Shown: positions 1 to 11,529 of the stretch, piece after piece
How positions within the stretch are numbered: position 1 is the stretch's first letter
Layout of the letters: the number at the start of each line of letters is the position of its first letter
NCBI GenBank assembly: GCA_023678885.1
Contig: CM042998.1
Location: 6,699,820-6,763,819 of the forward strand
DNA: 64,000 nt
Source of the DNA: Pogostemon cablin
Lineage: Eukaryota > Streptophyta > Magnoliopsida > Lamiales > Lamiaceae
Reading direction: 5' to 3'
Made by a program: the position numbers and the translations under genes
Notes under the pieces: model-generated
Database searches by the model: none
What the model was told of the DNA's origin: nothing
What the model saw: the letters and a program-made list of their open reading frames with translations, nothing else

Positions 1-340
1 TGGAACCGTGAATTGAGATAACTTGGGGCCCAGGATATACTAACTTGTTGTGCAAGTTATCTTTTAATTGCTTGAAGTGTTGACCAAGTCAACCTTTTTT
101 TTTTGCAATTTTTTCCTTATATATAATTGCTATAATTATTTTATTTGTCAATTATTATTATATATTTGGATGCATATGCTATTTGATTTACTGTTTTAAA
201 TAGTAGCATGCTTAGTTGCGTATTATATTTGATATATTGTATGCATGTAAAAACCCTCTTGTTAAATAACTAAGTGGGAGAGGGATTGGTTAATAAATCT
301 CGTGTCCTCCATTATTGATTTATTGTGTGATGAAAGTAAG

Positions 341-522
341 CTTATGAGTCGGCTATAGTGTCTTCTCCCCAACGGATGAGTTTTATTTGTGGATTACTAG
401 AATAAATTTTATGAAATAGTTATTGTTTGTAATATGATGTGCATAAACTTATAAGTCGGTTATAGTGCATTCCTCTCCAACGTATGAGTTTTATTTGCGG
501 ATCACTGGTACAAATTAATAAT
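341..522 (+). repeat. Twofold direct repeat in the copia A leader
   Basis: A segment of about 70 bases starting CTTATGAGTCGGCTATAGTG at 341 recurs in diverged form at 448, a spacing of 107 bases. Both contain the string ATGAGTTTTATTTG. A weaker related piece with CCCCAACGGAG lies near 640. Such degenerate leader repeats are also seen in copia element D at 59.3-59.9 kb. Confidence 0.6.
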
Positions 523-922
523 TGATGATTATAGGAAATTATTTGAGCGCGTGTGGACTTCTCTAACTATAAGGCATACAAGCTTGGGTAATATACTTAG
601 TATCAAATAATGGTATACACTTAGGTGCAATTAATATGTATCATCCCCAACGGAGTCACTACTATTAAATTGCATGGCTAAAGGATAACCGACTATTAAT
701 CATTGAGTCATGAGGTTAATTATGACGTAAGGAATTAATGGGTAAAACCTTCTCTGGCGAATGTTAGGGTTTGTATACGTCCACACTAACGTGACATGCA
801 AATTCACGGTGCTTGAGATGTCGGTGAATTTATTTTATATTGTTTATTGAGGGAATCAATATAAAATTTAAATTCGAAGTGTTTGATCGTTGTATTAATT
901 TACTTGATTCTCTTAATTTTAG

Positions 923-1620
923 AATGGTTTATTTCACTTATTGTTAACTAAAAGAAAAGAAAACATACTTACTGGTCCAAAATAAATTATTGATAAGAAT
1001 CTTGGTTTTAATTATTGCTGCATAGAAATATACATGTGTTTTCTCACTAAGGATGCCTTCTTGTGCCTATTAAAGTCTCTAGTGAAGAGGTGAGAAGTTC
1101 ATAGAAATATGATGGTCTCATGCGACTCTTCGGATACTTGAGAAATAAAGAAAGGCAATGGTCGTGGTTAAACTTGATGAATGAATTGAAAATACTTGGA
1201 ATAGAAATTGAAGGGGAAACCTAAGTCAATTTATTCTTCGTAATTTGCCTAGATGTTTTGAGCAAGTTCCAACTGAATTACAAGAGATTGTATGTGGTAG
1301 GAAACTTTTGACAAAACGTGTGGCGAAAGAAAGTCATTTTCATCAAAGAGTGAACAAGGATAGTATCTCATTCACTAGTTGTTGAAGCATGATTAGTGAT
1401 GGCGTTTACTGACAAATTGTGTGTAAATACCGAAATCACTAATTGTATGCAACTAAGTGATGATGAGATTACTGTATACATGGGTAATGCAATGAAAGTA
1501 GTGGTTGTTGCTGTGGGAGTTGTTTATCTATCTTATGATAGGAATAAACGTTTGATTATGAGAAATTGTCTTTACGTATGTTTTCATAGAAAGAATTTGA
1601 TTTCAGTTTCTATGCATTAA
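923..1620 (+). pseudogene. Copia A gag/protease relic
   Basis: Nucleocapsid and protease region of copia element A. The clearest part is 1396-1617, which reads through YMGNAMKVVVVAVGVVYLS and ends NCLYVxxxxxNLISVS. This corresponds to the protease tail of plant copia polyproteins (the usual pattern is MGNG..V.A.GVV.L...CLYVP...NLISVS). Upstream, gag-like residues are scattered over several frames with stops, and the zinc knuckle is not recognisable. Not functional. Confidence 0.7.
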
Positions 1621-1889
1621 CGGATGGATACTACATTTTATTTAAATGATATAGTCATTATAATGAAGGATTGAGCTATAATCTGTTTAGATATGTTGGT
1701 TGACAATTTGTACACTCTTAAATCATGTTTCTCTCACGATGCAACAAATAGTAATTAATAATGCATCTTCTAATCTTAGTAAGAGAAGGAACCTTCGGAC
1801 ATAAACTAAACATACATTTGGCATCTAAAACTAGATCATTTTACTTAAGTATGATTCGAAAGTTGATAGCCGATAAACCGTTAGGTTTA

Positions 1890-2400
1890 TTGGAAGTGGA
1901 AACTATCGAACTTGTGAGTCTTACTTGGAAGTGAATATGATAAAATTATCACTTCAAAACAAAGGGGTATAGGGCCATGTAAAGATATGTTGGAATTGGT
2001 TCATTCTGATTTAAGCAATCCTAAGATTATCCTGTCGAGAGGTAGTTATGAATATTTAACAATTATTCTAGAAACAAGATATATTTATTTGATGCAATGC
2101 AAGTCTGAGTACTATGGTTAATTCAAGAAGTGCATGGCTGATGCGGTGAAGTGTCATGGAAAATATATCAAGTCACTGCAATCCGATCGTAGTGGCGAGC
2201 ACCTCTTAGGATAGTTTAGGAGCTGTTAATCAGAGGATGAGATTGAATCTCAAGTTGTCTACACCGGGCGAACCCCAACTGAATGGTGTGGCAAATAGAA
2301 AGAATAGGACTCTTATGGAAATAGTTAGATAGATGATGAGTTATTTGAAATTACTAAATTCATTTTATGGGTAAGACCTAGAAATAACATGTCGAATTGA
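1890..2400 (+). pseudogene. Copia A integrase relic
   Basis: Short stretches in shifting frames match a copia integrase core. The best is around 2268-2330, reading TPGEPQLNGVANRKNRTLME, which corresponds to the conserved TP..PQ.NGV.ER.NRTL segment carrying the catalytic glutamate. Here the E of ..ERRNRT is replaced, and stops interrupt both sides. It follows the protease relic and precedes the reverse transcriptase, as expected for copia. Confidence 0.65.
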
Positions 2401-2829
2401 TGTTTGTGGGATATCCTAGAAAAATGAAGGGTGGTTTATTAAATAGCCCAAAAAGATCAGAAAGTGATTATTAACAGGAACACTAGATTTTTGGAGAAGG
2501 ACTATGTAATAAATCACGAAACCATATATAAAAATTATTTTAAAAGAAGTGAGAAGGGAAACACAAATTTTAGTACCAAGAGTATAAGAGGATATACCAC
2601 AAGTAAACTGCATCGCGTGTCAAATCTGATACACAATTACATGTAGTGTTTTTTCATTGTGGGAGAGTTATTTTACAACACGATAGATTTATATTTTGGG
2701 AAAGTCGTGAGATCTGATCTCTAGTAAACATGAAATCAGCCCATGAATATGACGAAGTACTACAAGATCGAAATGTGAAATCTTAATAAGTTGCAATGAA
2801 TTTTGAAATAAAATCTATGAATTCTAAAT

Positions 2830-3470
2830 CAAATCTGGGAGCTTGTAGGACTATTAAATGGTGTAAAATCCATTGGAAGTGGCATACAAAATAAAAGATG
2901 ATCATACGGTAAGGTGAAAGCCTTTAATGCAAAGCTTGTTGCGAAAAGGTATACCTATGCCTAAGTCGATCTGAATTCTTTTGTCTGATGCTATTCATAT
3001 CAAATATGAAGTGTAGCAAATAGATGTCAAGACAGTTTTCCTAAATGGAAGTCTTGAGGAAAAACATCTATGTGAAGCAGCCAAGGTGATTCATTACAAA
3101 GGTTTAAGAGCATTTTGAGTGTAAGATTAAAAGTGTCGATCGATGGACTAAAGCAAGCTTCAAAATCATGGAACATCCATTTTGATAAGGAAATCCACTC
3201 ATATGGATTTAATCAATGTCCGGATGGATCTTGTGTGTTGAAAAGAGTGACGGAAACGTGGTGGTATTTTTGTAAATACGTAGATGGTATCTTGCTCATT
3301 AGAGACAATGAAAGAGTATTGTCGGGCGTATGGGTATGGTTAATAAAGCAGTATGAAATGAAGGACTTAAGAGAAGAAAAATATATTCTTGCAATCATGG
3401 TTACAATGATCACAAGAAATGATGTTATGCTTATCCCAAGCTTCGTATAAATGATACAATCCTTACTCAT
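2830..3470 (+). pseudogene. Copia A reverse transcriptase relic
   Basis: The 3115-3447 stretch is open and contains DGLKQASKSWNIHFD and KYVDGILLI. These match the copia YGLKQASR.WN..FD block and the catalytic YVDDILLI block, with the second catalytic Asp changed to Gly. Upstream pieces near 2935-3060 resemble the KARLVAKG and VKTAFLNG blocks in broken frames. The catalytic change and the frameshifts make it inactive. Confidence 0.8.
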
Positions 3471-3838
3471 TTTAGCATGTGACTTTATCTAAGGTTTTGT
3501 GTCTTAAGACACAAAAAAAGATAAAATAGATAAAGGCGGTTCCCTATGCTTTTGTAATAAGAAAGCTTAGTCTATGGAATGCTATGCACGAGATTAGATA
3601 TCTGTTTTGCTAATGGCATAGTCAGTGGGTATCAAGATAAGCCGGAACAAGAATGTTGAACTGCGGTAAGAAGTATTTGAAGTGCCTGAGAAGGACTAGA
3701 AATTATATGTGGGCTTACGGGACAGATTCATTACTTCTTGACGATTACTTAGATTTGGATTTTCAAATCATAGGGACGACAGTAAATCCACCTCAAGGTT
3801 GTGTGTTTAATTTGGAAGTAGATCCATGAAATGGAGGA

Positions 3839-4087
3839 GTGTTATATGGAAATATATTTCGGACTCCACCATGGAGAAATGATAATATTGGAGTCTTGTG
3901 GCAACCAAAGTATCTGTATGGTTCTAGAAACTTCGTAATGGAATTAGATATGATTTTGAGTTTGCCTAAAGTCTTCACAAATTATTGTGATAATAATGGT
4001 ACAGTTGCAAACTTGGAAGAATCACGAGCCCATAAGGCACTTAAATACATTGAGCGTAAGTACTACCTGATACGAGAAATCGTATAA
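3839..4087 (+). pseudogene. Copia A RNase H relic
   Basis: Open stretch of 82 codons ending with DNNGTVANLEESRAHKALKY and then IERKYYLIREIV. This is the C-terminal RNase H signature of Tork/SIRE-type copia elements (CDN.GA.A....PR.H...KHIERKYH.IREIV). The upstream STMEAE-type block is missing. The stop is followed by a degenerate tail, the purine tract and the 3' LTR. Confidence 0.8.
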
Positions 4088-4250
4088 TGAGGGAAAACTT
4101 GTTGTCACCTAGACTGCATCAGATGATAACCTAGTAAATCCTTTTACAAGGACCTTAAGGTGAAAACTTTTGATGGTCAAATATTGGGAGTGGGAATCAG
4201 ATGTATGACAGCGAATATGACAACATAATCTTTTAGTATAAGTGGGAGAT

Positions 4251-5428
4251 TGTTGGATTGTATACTAAAAGTCTAGCTTTTTATATGAGCAATGTTTTGA
4301 CAATATTTGAAATGAGAATCATGTGATCAAATGTTTGTAATTATATTGTTGGAAAAGTTTATTTACTTTATACTGTAGATAATGTGGTGTGCGGCGTCAT
4401 ACGGAAGATCATATTATCAGCTCCTTATAAACTATAAACAGATGTTCACATCCGGGATAGACGGGAACTATCTATCGGTATGATTGTAGTGTAATTTGGT
4501 ATTAGTCTGTCTTGACTATAAAATTGCACTAGTGCACTTTGTGTGTATTGAGCAGGACCGCGTTGAGATCGTTTGGTTTATACTGACTATATAATAGAAC
4601 TTGATCTCTGTTATTATGGATGTTCATACTCTTAATCCCCATACAATAACCTCGACATGTAAGCCAATATTTATTTCTTTGATTCATTAATGGTTGAGAT
4701 TTAATAATTAAATCAATATGCTCAGTGAGTTGGGAGATGGTGTTGTCTCTATGGTGTGCTATTGATTGTAGAAGGAATCTGTGTCCTAACGGAATTGGTT
4801 GATGATGTCCCCTTGAGGAGCTCATAATGATTATCATATAAACCCTGCAGGTGGATTTATTCCGGCATGATAATAAGGTTGAGTATATTAATTAATAGAG
4901 TTGTCAGTAACTTAATTAATTAATGAACATTAAATCTTAAACACGGGGAGACTAACGGGGTCATAATAAGAAGGAGCTCATAACGTAATTTGGGATTAGG
5001 GTGGCAGTGCAATAATATTTCTTTAGTGGACTGATTTATTATTATTGAATTTAAGTATAAGTTTTTGGCTAAACTTGGATTCTTAAACCCAATAGGAAGC
5101 CCAAACCCTAATTTCTCCTCCTGGTCCCTGTTGTAGCCTATACAATAGCCAATCTCATCAATTCGAAAAATAAGTAATTCACGCCAAAACTGTGGAGAGC
5201 AGATTAGGATTGTAGATTGAGATCGTCTTGTAGATCGTTGCCCACACAACGTCAAGACGTGGCTTAGGAATACAACAGAATATCGGAATGTCATTTGTTC
5301 TTATTGCTGATCAACCTCTACATCAAACCTTGGTGAAATGTAATATGATTCTACTCTTATGCTTTCGCTGCAGTAGAATTGCACGGAACCCTAATGGTTC
5401 ACGTTAACCAAACGATCGAATGTCATTA
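4251..5428 (+). repeat. 3' LTR of copia A with adjacent polypurine tract
   Basis: A purine tract AAGTGGGAGAT (4240-4250) directly precedes TGTTGGATTGT at 4251, the standard copia 3' LTR junction. The LTR aligns along its length with the solo LTRs at 20487-21505 and, inverted, 14838-16230. Shared blocks include GAAATGAGAATCAT near the start and GGTTCACGTTAACCAAACG near the end. The exact right end is decayed: the expected CCAACA reads TCATTA. It is placed at about 5428. Confidence 0.8.
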
Positions 5429-6071
5429 ATCTATGTATATATTGGAATAACCATTAATCTACAGCAATGAAAATACCCTCTTGATCATTATAACTCTAAA
5501 AAAACATTATATAATTCACCCTTAAATAACATTGGTATTTTTTTATTTTTTTAATTATAAAAATAATTATTAACTTATTGTAATTCATTTTATTTGTTAA
5601 ATAGACTTGATATCTCAATTAAAGGCAATTTTAATAAAAGTTTTATAATCTATTTATACATGTACATGGTTTAAAAAAATAATAAACGTAATTACTATGT
5701 AAAAATAATGTTTTTAGAATGGAATTTTATTAAAAAAAATTCTAAATTAATAAGGTATTACTTAAATGTTATGTTTGACTAATTTTATTAAAGTAACAAT
5801 GAATACCGTTATTAATTTCTAAATAAAATTCACTTCACGAATCAAGTATTTTTTTCTTAAACATATTGTAAGAAATTTTAGTAACACCATAAATAGAAAA
5901 TAACCTGTAATATGAAGTATTAATGTGTAAAATAAATAGAGAGAATGCATATTTTTCATTCGATTAAATTTATATACCTTAAGATATTTTATTTCTTGGT
6001 CAATTACTAGTGAATATAAATAAAAACTATTACTTTACTTATTTTTTAATAATTTAGTATAATCTTAAGTA
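5429..6071. other. AT-rich spacer, no gene seen
   Basis: Very AT-rich sequence with short homopolymer runs and many stops in all frames. I see no domain, splice pattern or repeat structure that can be named. Confidence 0.6.
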
Positions 6072-6288
6072 CTCATTTAAAGAGGTTACTTTTTTCATTT
6101 TGGGCATCCCACCCAAAGAATCTCCTTCCCTTTTTTACACACATGGGACCCACACACACCTACTAATATAATTTAAATATGGTACTCACACTCCCACTAA
6201 TATGACTACCCACTACACATTAAATAATAATACTCCTTAATCCACGTGCCAAAAAGCAAATGACCCTCTTAGTGAGGGACGGAGGAAG
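6072..6288. mobile_element. Stowaway-like MITE (Tc1/mariner type)
   Basis: Flanked by TA at 6070-6071 and 6289-6290. The right end reads GAGGGACGGAGGAAG, the usual Stowaway terminus. The left end (CTCATTTAAAGAGG...) is its diverged inverted counterpart. Interior blocks ACATGGGACCCACAC and CTACCCACTACA are shared with the copy at 55010-55233, so this is one family. No coding capacity. Confidence 0.8.
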
Positions 6289-6547
6289 TATTAAGAATTG
6301 ATAATTTTAAAATTAAAGTGTATTGTGGATATTATTGGTTAAACAATAGTTTATTTAATAGTTTATTGAGTTAATAAATAGTAGGTACAAAACGTATTTA
6401 AGAATTACTAAGCGATACATTTGCTTCAGAAAATTACTGATAAATACAAAATTATATTTTGGTTTACCCATAATACCTATACATATCTGTACATTAATGT
6501 GCATTATCATATGAAACAAAAATACGCTAAATATAATATTTATACAA

Positions 6548-6875
6548 ATGTACATTAATGTGCATTCTTGAGAGAGAAACTGAAAATACGCGATTAAATT
6601 GAAGAACCCTATTAATTAATGTACATTAGTATGTATTCTTGAGAGAGAAACAGAAATACGTGATTAAATTAAAAAACCCTACGAATGTACATTAGTGTGC
6701 ATATTTGAGAGAAACAGAAAATACACGATTAAAACTATTGTTAAGTACATTAATGTGCATTTTTTAAGAGAAACAGAAAATACGCAATTAAATTGAAAAA
6801 CTCTACGAATGTAAATTAATGTGCATCATTGAAAGAGAAATAGAAAATACACGATTAATTAAATTGAAGAAAGGG
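6548..6875. repeat. Tandem repeat, about 65-bp unit, five copies
   Basis: Units start at 6548, 6619, 6685, 6744 and 6809. Each begins with a variant of ATGTACATTAATGTGCAT and continues with GAGAGAAACAGAAAATACGC and GATTAAATTGAA. A partial, more diverged unit precedes them near 6490. No ORF of note crosses the array. Confidence 0.8.
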
Positions 6876-7988
6876 TTGTTAATTTATCCTTAAATCTCTC
6901 CTTAAATTTCTCAACCATTTTTTTTATCTAATTTAGTGTACATTAGTGTTCAATGAAATTAATATTAAGTAAAAACGTTGAATATTAAATGTTGTAAATA
7001 AGAGTAAAGCTGGAAAAAGAATATGATGTTATGTATTCATCAGCAGTTATATTAGATCAATGTATTAATTAATAATTAGACTATATATACGCGTACCTAT
7101 CAGTAATAATCCCTAGTTTATTTTATGAGAGTAGAAATGTAAGTCGTGGGAGAAAAAAAAAGATTTTCACTAAGAAAGAAATAGTATAAATTAATTATTA
7201 AAATATATAAATATGAGAGAGATATAGTAAAAGTAATAATATTCCTCCATCTACTTCTAAGGGAATACAATTTATTTTGTATACCTAGATTAAAGATATT
7301 AGGAGTACTATTTAATTTCTAATAAGTAATTTAATAATGGTTTCTACTGATCTCAATATTTTAATCGTATTATTAATGTATGTGGATCTCACATAACTAA
7401 AAAAGAAAATAATACGCTTTAAAGAAATTGTGTTAAATGGATGTCAATTAAAAGTTTATTTAAAAAAAATTAATTTGATGCAACATATGTTAAAAAAATG
7501 AGTGTATATTGGGTGCACCCGGGGTGCAAAGGTGTACACATATGTGTATGACTTTTTATTCTATTTTGTATACATATTATTCTATTTTGTATATGTGTTT
7601 TGTAATAATTGTATACTTTTTTCACACTAAAATTTTCATTAAAAAATTAACATCCATATGTGTATCTTTTTATTCAATAGTGTATACAAGTTTTTTTAAT
7701 AATTGTATATTTTTTACACTCAATTTTTTATTAAAAAAACAAACAATTAAGTGGTATACATTATTGCTCATATTTGTATATGTTTTTTTGTTATATTTAT
7801 ATATGGGTGCACTCTATCTTAGGGTGCACACTATAATTAGCCTAAAAAAATAGTTAAATAAAATAGTTATAAAATTTTTTAAAAATAAATATAAATTAAA
7901 CTAAAACAAAGCAAAGACAAAATAAAATTAGTATATGAATGGATAACAACAAGATTTAGTTTAGGAAAAGGCGGAGTACTATATCATA
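6876..7988. other. AT-rich spacer with an internal direct duplication near 7530-7745
   Basis: No gene recognised. A run open on the plus strand at 7509-7853 is low-complexity AT sequence. It contains two diverged copies of a ~110-base segment: CATATGTGTAT...TGTATACA...TAATAATTGTATA occurs near 7538 and again near 7655. GGGTGCAC motifs bracket it at 7510 and 7806, which may mark the ends of a decayed element. Too weak to classify. Confidence 0.5.
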
Positions 7989-8243
7989 CACTTCTTCCGT
8001 TTCGCATTAACATTTACATTTTCTTTTTGCACGCAGATTAAGGAATATAATATTTCAATGTATATTGAGGTAAGAGAAATAATATTTAATGTAAAGTGGG
8101 TAGTTGTATTAGTATTGTATATGACCCTATATGGAATAATAAATTATTTTGTGCGGGTCCAACTTGACAAAAAAGTAAATATAAACCTTAACATTGGACA
8201 AAGTATAATAAAAAATATAAATCTTAATGGGGAACGGAGGGAG
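7989..8243. mobile_element. Stowaway-like MITE
   Basis: TA dinucleotides flank at 7987-7988 and 8244-8245. The left end (CTTCTTCCGTTTCGCATTAA) pairs with the right end (GGGGAACGGAGGGAG in reverse complement), giving inverted termini of about 30 bases with mismatches. The interior is non-coding. This is a different subfamily from the 6072 copy. Confidence 0.85.
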
Positions 8244-8245
8244 TA

Positions 8246-8546
8246 TGCGGTACACCTTTTCCCCCAAAAGATCTAATTTGATAGGAACTGAAAATCAATC
8301 TTTAAGTTCCGAAGAATAATTCTTGCAAGAAAGCAAAAATCATAACAACTATATGCGACAATAATAAATCACCAAATAGAGAGTATCTGGAGAGGACAAT
8401 AATGTGAGAAGCGGCCCATCTCACAGCATACCAAAGAGGATTACTGCTTTTGCTAGCAGTATAAGGTGTAGATATATGTGAATATAATTTCTAAAAGGTG
8501 TGACCTCACCCTGAACATCAAGTAACACAGAAAGTTGATGTTTGAT
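8246..8546. other. Spacer left of copia B, no gene assigned
   Basis: Ordinary base composition, unlike the AT-rich spacer before it. It is the left flank of the copia B insertion, and continues at 16773 once that element is removed. The cyclin relic lies beyond on that side. I could not recognise a further cyclin exon here. Confidence 0.4.
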
Positions 8547-8551
8547 ACTAT

Positions 8552-9355
8552 TGTTGCGAATCAATTAAATTAATTAGATTTAATTGGTTAGAAGGATTAA
8601 TTATTAAATTAATCACCAATTAAATAAGAGTAGTGGGTGAATGTAATTTGGCTCACTAGAGAGAGGTTATATAGAGTGTAATGAGGCTTAATGAGGATTA
8701 ATACAAAATTATTGTCCCACGTTGAATTAAAAGTCAGTCAAGCCGTGAAGATGAATCTCTTTCTATGTAACAATTCATTGAACTTGGAGTAGGTTTGTTG
8801 AACCTGAACGTACTCAGACCATCCATGATCACTGATCAGAAGAATTTACGTCCATCAGCAATTAATCTATCGTAATCCACGCCCATCGTCATTATGGCTG
8901 AGTGGAATAGTGCGCCTATAAATAGGGTCTTTCACCATGCATTCCAACACACCACAAACGAATGAGCATCTGCATACACAAAGAATTTGCATCTAGTACC
9001 GATCCAGTTCTCTATTCTCTTTAGTTCGTCGGAGTTCCAGCGATTGTGGTGCTGCCTCGCCGGAAAGGAAAACCATGTTATCTTTTGGGAAGATCAGCCT
9101 AGACTGGAGCACTTCTGGGGCGTGTTTCTTCTTACAGGAAGAATTTCTACCTTGACTTGACTTCTACACGATGTTTCCTTTGAAGATTCTATATGAAGGT
9201 TACTCTACTTTTTCTACTTCAATTTCCTTTGTAATCAATTTTCTTCTTCCCCTTCTTTTGTAATTTTGTTAGTACTAATTTTTAGTATGTTCTCCCTTTC
9301 ACATTTCTACACAAAATATTGTAACGTGATTGGTTGGTGGACATATAAATAAACA
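8552..9355 (+). repeat. 5' LTR of copia B
   Basis: Begins TGTTGCGAATCAATT and ends ATAAATAAACA. It aligns with 14629-16767 once the nested solo LTR is removed, with shared blocks TAATCCACGCCCATCGTC and TTCTACACGATGTTTCCTTT. The LTRs differ at many sites, so the insertion is not recent. No clear tRNA primer site was found just downstream. Confidence 0.9.
8917..8924 (+). promoter_or_regulatory. Likely TATA box of the copia B LTR
   Basis: TATAAATA in the context GCGCCTATAAATAGGG, within the 5' LTR and repeated almost unchanged in the 3' LTR (CGCCTATAAATGGG). Position and context fit the LTR promoter. Assigned by pattern only. Confidence 0.6.
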
Positions 9356-9397
9356 ATCACAAGAAGAAACAACTAGCCTCTACACCCACCAATCACC

Positions 9398-10330
9398 ATG
9401 ACAACTGATATGGACATTGACGGAGTATCAATCCCAAAAGTGGGTGAAACCTCTAATGTCAATGGGAACTCTGTTGGGACCGATTCCCAAAGAGTAACTG
9501 TGAATCCTATTGGGTTTGAATCCCAAAGGATGTATCCTTCAATAGGGATGTCGAGACCATTCATGGCTCCAGCTCCAACGGAGAAGCCCGAGAAGTTCAC
9601 AGCTGTTGACTTCAAGAGGTAGCAGCAAAATATGCTATTTTACCTTACCACGCTGAATCTGGTGAGTTTCTTGAAAGAGACTATACCAGTAGTGGATGAA
9701 AATGAGACTGATACGCAAAAGCATATAGCTCTTAATTAGTGGATCTCCGATGATTATTTATGCAAGAATTATATCCTCAATGGACATAGTGATGCACTGT
9801 ATAACATGTATCTAAACACGAAGAGATCCAAAGAGCGATGGGAATCTTTGGAGAAGAAATATAATGCGGAAGATGCCAGTGCAAAGAAGTACATGGTTGC
9901 TAAGTACTTGGAGTTTTTAATGGTAGACTCCAAGTCAGTGGTTGAAAAAATACAACAGTTTCAACTGATATTGCACGATATCCTCACTGAGGGTATGAAA
10001 CTTCCAGAAGCGGTCGTTGCCGCTATTGTTATTGAGAAGCTACCTCCAATGTGGAAGGACTTCAAATGCTATCTCAAACACAAGCGAAAGTAGATGTCTC
10101 TAGAAGACTTAATTGTCAAATTGATAATTGAAGAGGACAACCGGAAGATGGATGAGAAGTTTGGCCAATTCTCAATGGAGGTAAAGGAAAACTTGACTGA
10201 ACATCATGCGGGACCCTCCAAAAAGAGGAAGATGTCTGACGACAAGGGCAAAAGGCCAGTGCAAAAGCCCAAGTTCAGTGGGGATTGCTACAACTATGAC
10301 AAACCAAATCACAAGGCCAAAGACTAGCGT
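9398..10330 (+). pseudogene. Copia B gag relic
   Basis: Starts at the ATG of MTTDMDIDG, about 40 bases after the LTR. The frame is interrupted by a TAG at 9620 (in place of Trp in FKRW), by further stops, and by one at 10091. The middle (9806-10090) reads as a UBN2-type copia gag with RSKERWESLEKKYNAED and PPMWKDFKCYLKH. The nucleocapsid zinc knuckle near 10288 is CYNYDKPNHKAKD followed by a stop, so two of its cysteines are lost. Confidence 0.88.
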
Positions 10331-10397
10331 CAACCAAAGAAGAACAAAGGCAAAAATAAAACACCAATATGGTTAATGTACTCTAACTGATGATGAC

Positions 10398-11330
10398 TTG
10401 GCTACTGTAGTCTTTGTAGCCAATTTAGTGGTGAATCCAAATGAGTGGTTTGTGGACACTGGCACCACCTGCCACGTCTACTTGAAGAAAAGTGCCTTCT
10501 CTATTTATGCACCCGTTGAAGGGAGAAAGTTGCATATAGGGAATCAAGCCTCATCAGAAGTGGCTAGGAACGTAATCAAACCGAACCAAGTCCAACTAAA
10601 CACTACTGAGCTTGAGTATCGTTTTTTAGAAATTATCGAACTCAAGCCCGAGCTCGAACTTGTCGAGAAAAAAATATATCGAACTTGAACTCGAACTGAG
10701 ATTATTTGTTAAGGCTCACGAACATGTTCACGAACACGTAAGACAACTTTTTTATGAATATTTGTTAATGAATATAAAAATATTTTTGTTCGTAGATATT
10801 AAAAAACATTTTGTTAATGAACATCTAATGTTATTCATAAATGTTAATAAACAAACCAACAAAAGATAATAATAAAAGTTAAAAAGACATATTTAAATAA
10901 ACATTTAAACTATTATTATATTTGTATTTTTTAATATAAATATTTAATTATTAAATACTAATAAATAAATAATAGTATATACTACTTTAACATAATAATA
11001 AAAATTTTCATTTGCGAGTCATTAACAAGCATGTTAACGAATATGTTCGTGAGCTTTCGAGTTGAAATACCCTTAAGCTTGAGTTTGATTTGATAAACTA
11101 ATTGAGCTTAAATTTTGTACTTGGTTTGACTCATTAAAGTTAATGAACGAGTTCAAATGAATATTTTATCGAACCGAAGCTCAAATAGTTTGCTAACGGT
11201 TTTGTTCGCTTACATCCCTAGAAGTGGCTGAAGTTGGGAGCGTGATAGTGAAGCTCACCTCCGAAAAGGAGCCGAAACTGAAGGATGTGCTGCATGTCCC
11301 AAACATCCGCAGGAACCTGATCTCATGATC
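10398..11330 (+). pseudogene. Copia B protease relic, split by a hAT-like insert
   Basis: The aspartic protease active site is WFVDTGTTCHV (near 10446), equivalent to the W..DSGAT.H. of copia proteases. The sequence then runs through KLHIGNQASSEV, is cut by the 656-base insert at 10565, and resumes at 11221 with AEVGSVIVKLTSEK and LKDVLHVPNIRRNLIS. Joining the two sides restores the domain order but not an intact gene, because stops lie on both sides. Confidence 0.85.
10565..11220. mobile_element. Non-autonomous hAT-like element
   Basis: Eight-base target duplication GAAGTGGC at 10557-10564 and 11221-11228. The ends are TAGGAACGTAATC and, on the opposite strand, TAGGGATGTAAGCG, an imperfect inverted pair. 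Eight-base duplications and a TAGGGATGTAA terminus fit plant hAT non-autonomous elements. Subterminal CGAACTCG/GAGCTTGAG motifs recur near both ends. No transposase. Confidence 0.8.
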
Positions 11331-11529
11331 CCTGCTAGTTAATCATCAGTTCAAACTTGTATTTGAATCTGATAAACTTATACTTAGCAAATTCAGCTAA
11401 TTCTTGGGCCGTGGTTATCTTCATAATGGACTTTTTAAGCTCAATGCTATGATTGTAAGCCAAAAAGGAAAGAATGTTATGAATAAAAGTGCTTCTACAT
11501 CTACTTATATCATTGAGTGCTCCTTAATA

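Larger units (their letters stand above)
1..5428 (+). mobile_element. Decayed Ty1/copia retrotransposon A, 5' end outside the window
   Basis: Fragments of protease, integrase, reverse transcriptase and RNase H occur in the copia order on the plus strand, followed by a purine tract and an LTR beginning TGTTGG. All coding parts are broken by stops and frameshifts, so the copy is dead. The first ~900 bases are a non-coding leader. The 5' LTR is not visible. The LTR belongs to the same family as the solo LTRs at 14838-16230 (inverted) and 20487-21505. Confidence 0.85.

Noticed and set aside
7509..7853. 114-codon plus-strand ORF
   Set aside because: AT-rich low-complexity sequence with an internal duplication; the composition (Tyr, Phe, Ile, Leu) reflects base content.
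8058..8276. 72-codon plus-strand ORF
   Set aside because: Lies inside and across the end of a Stowaway-like MITE.
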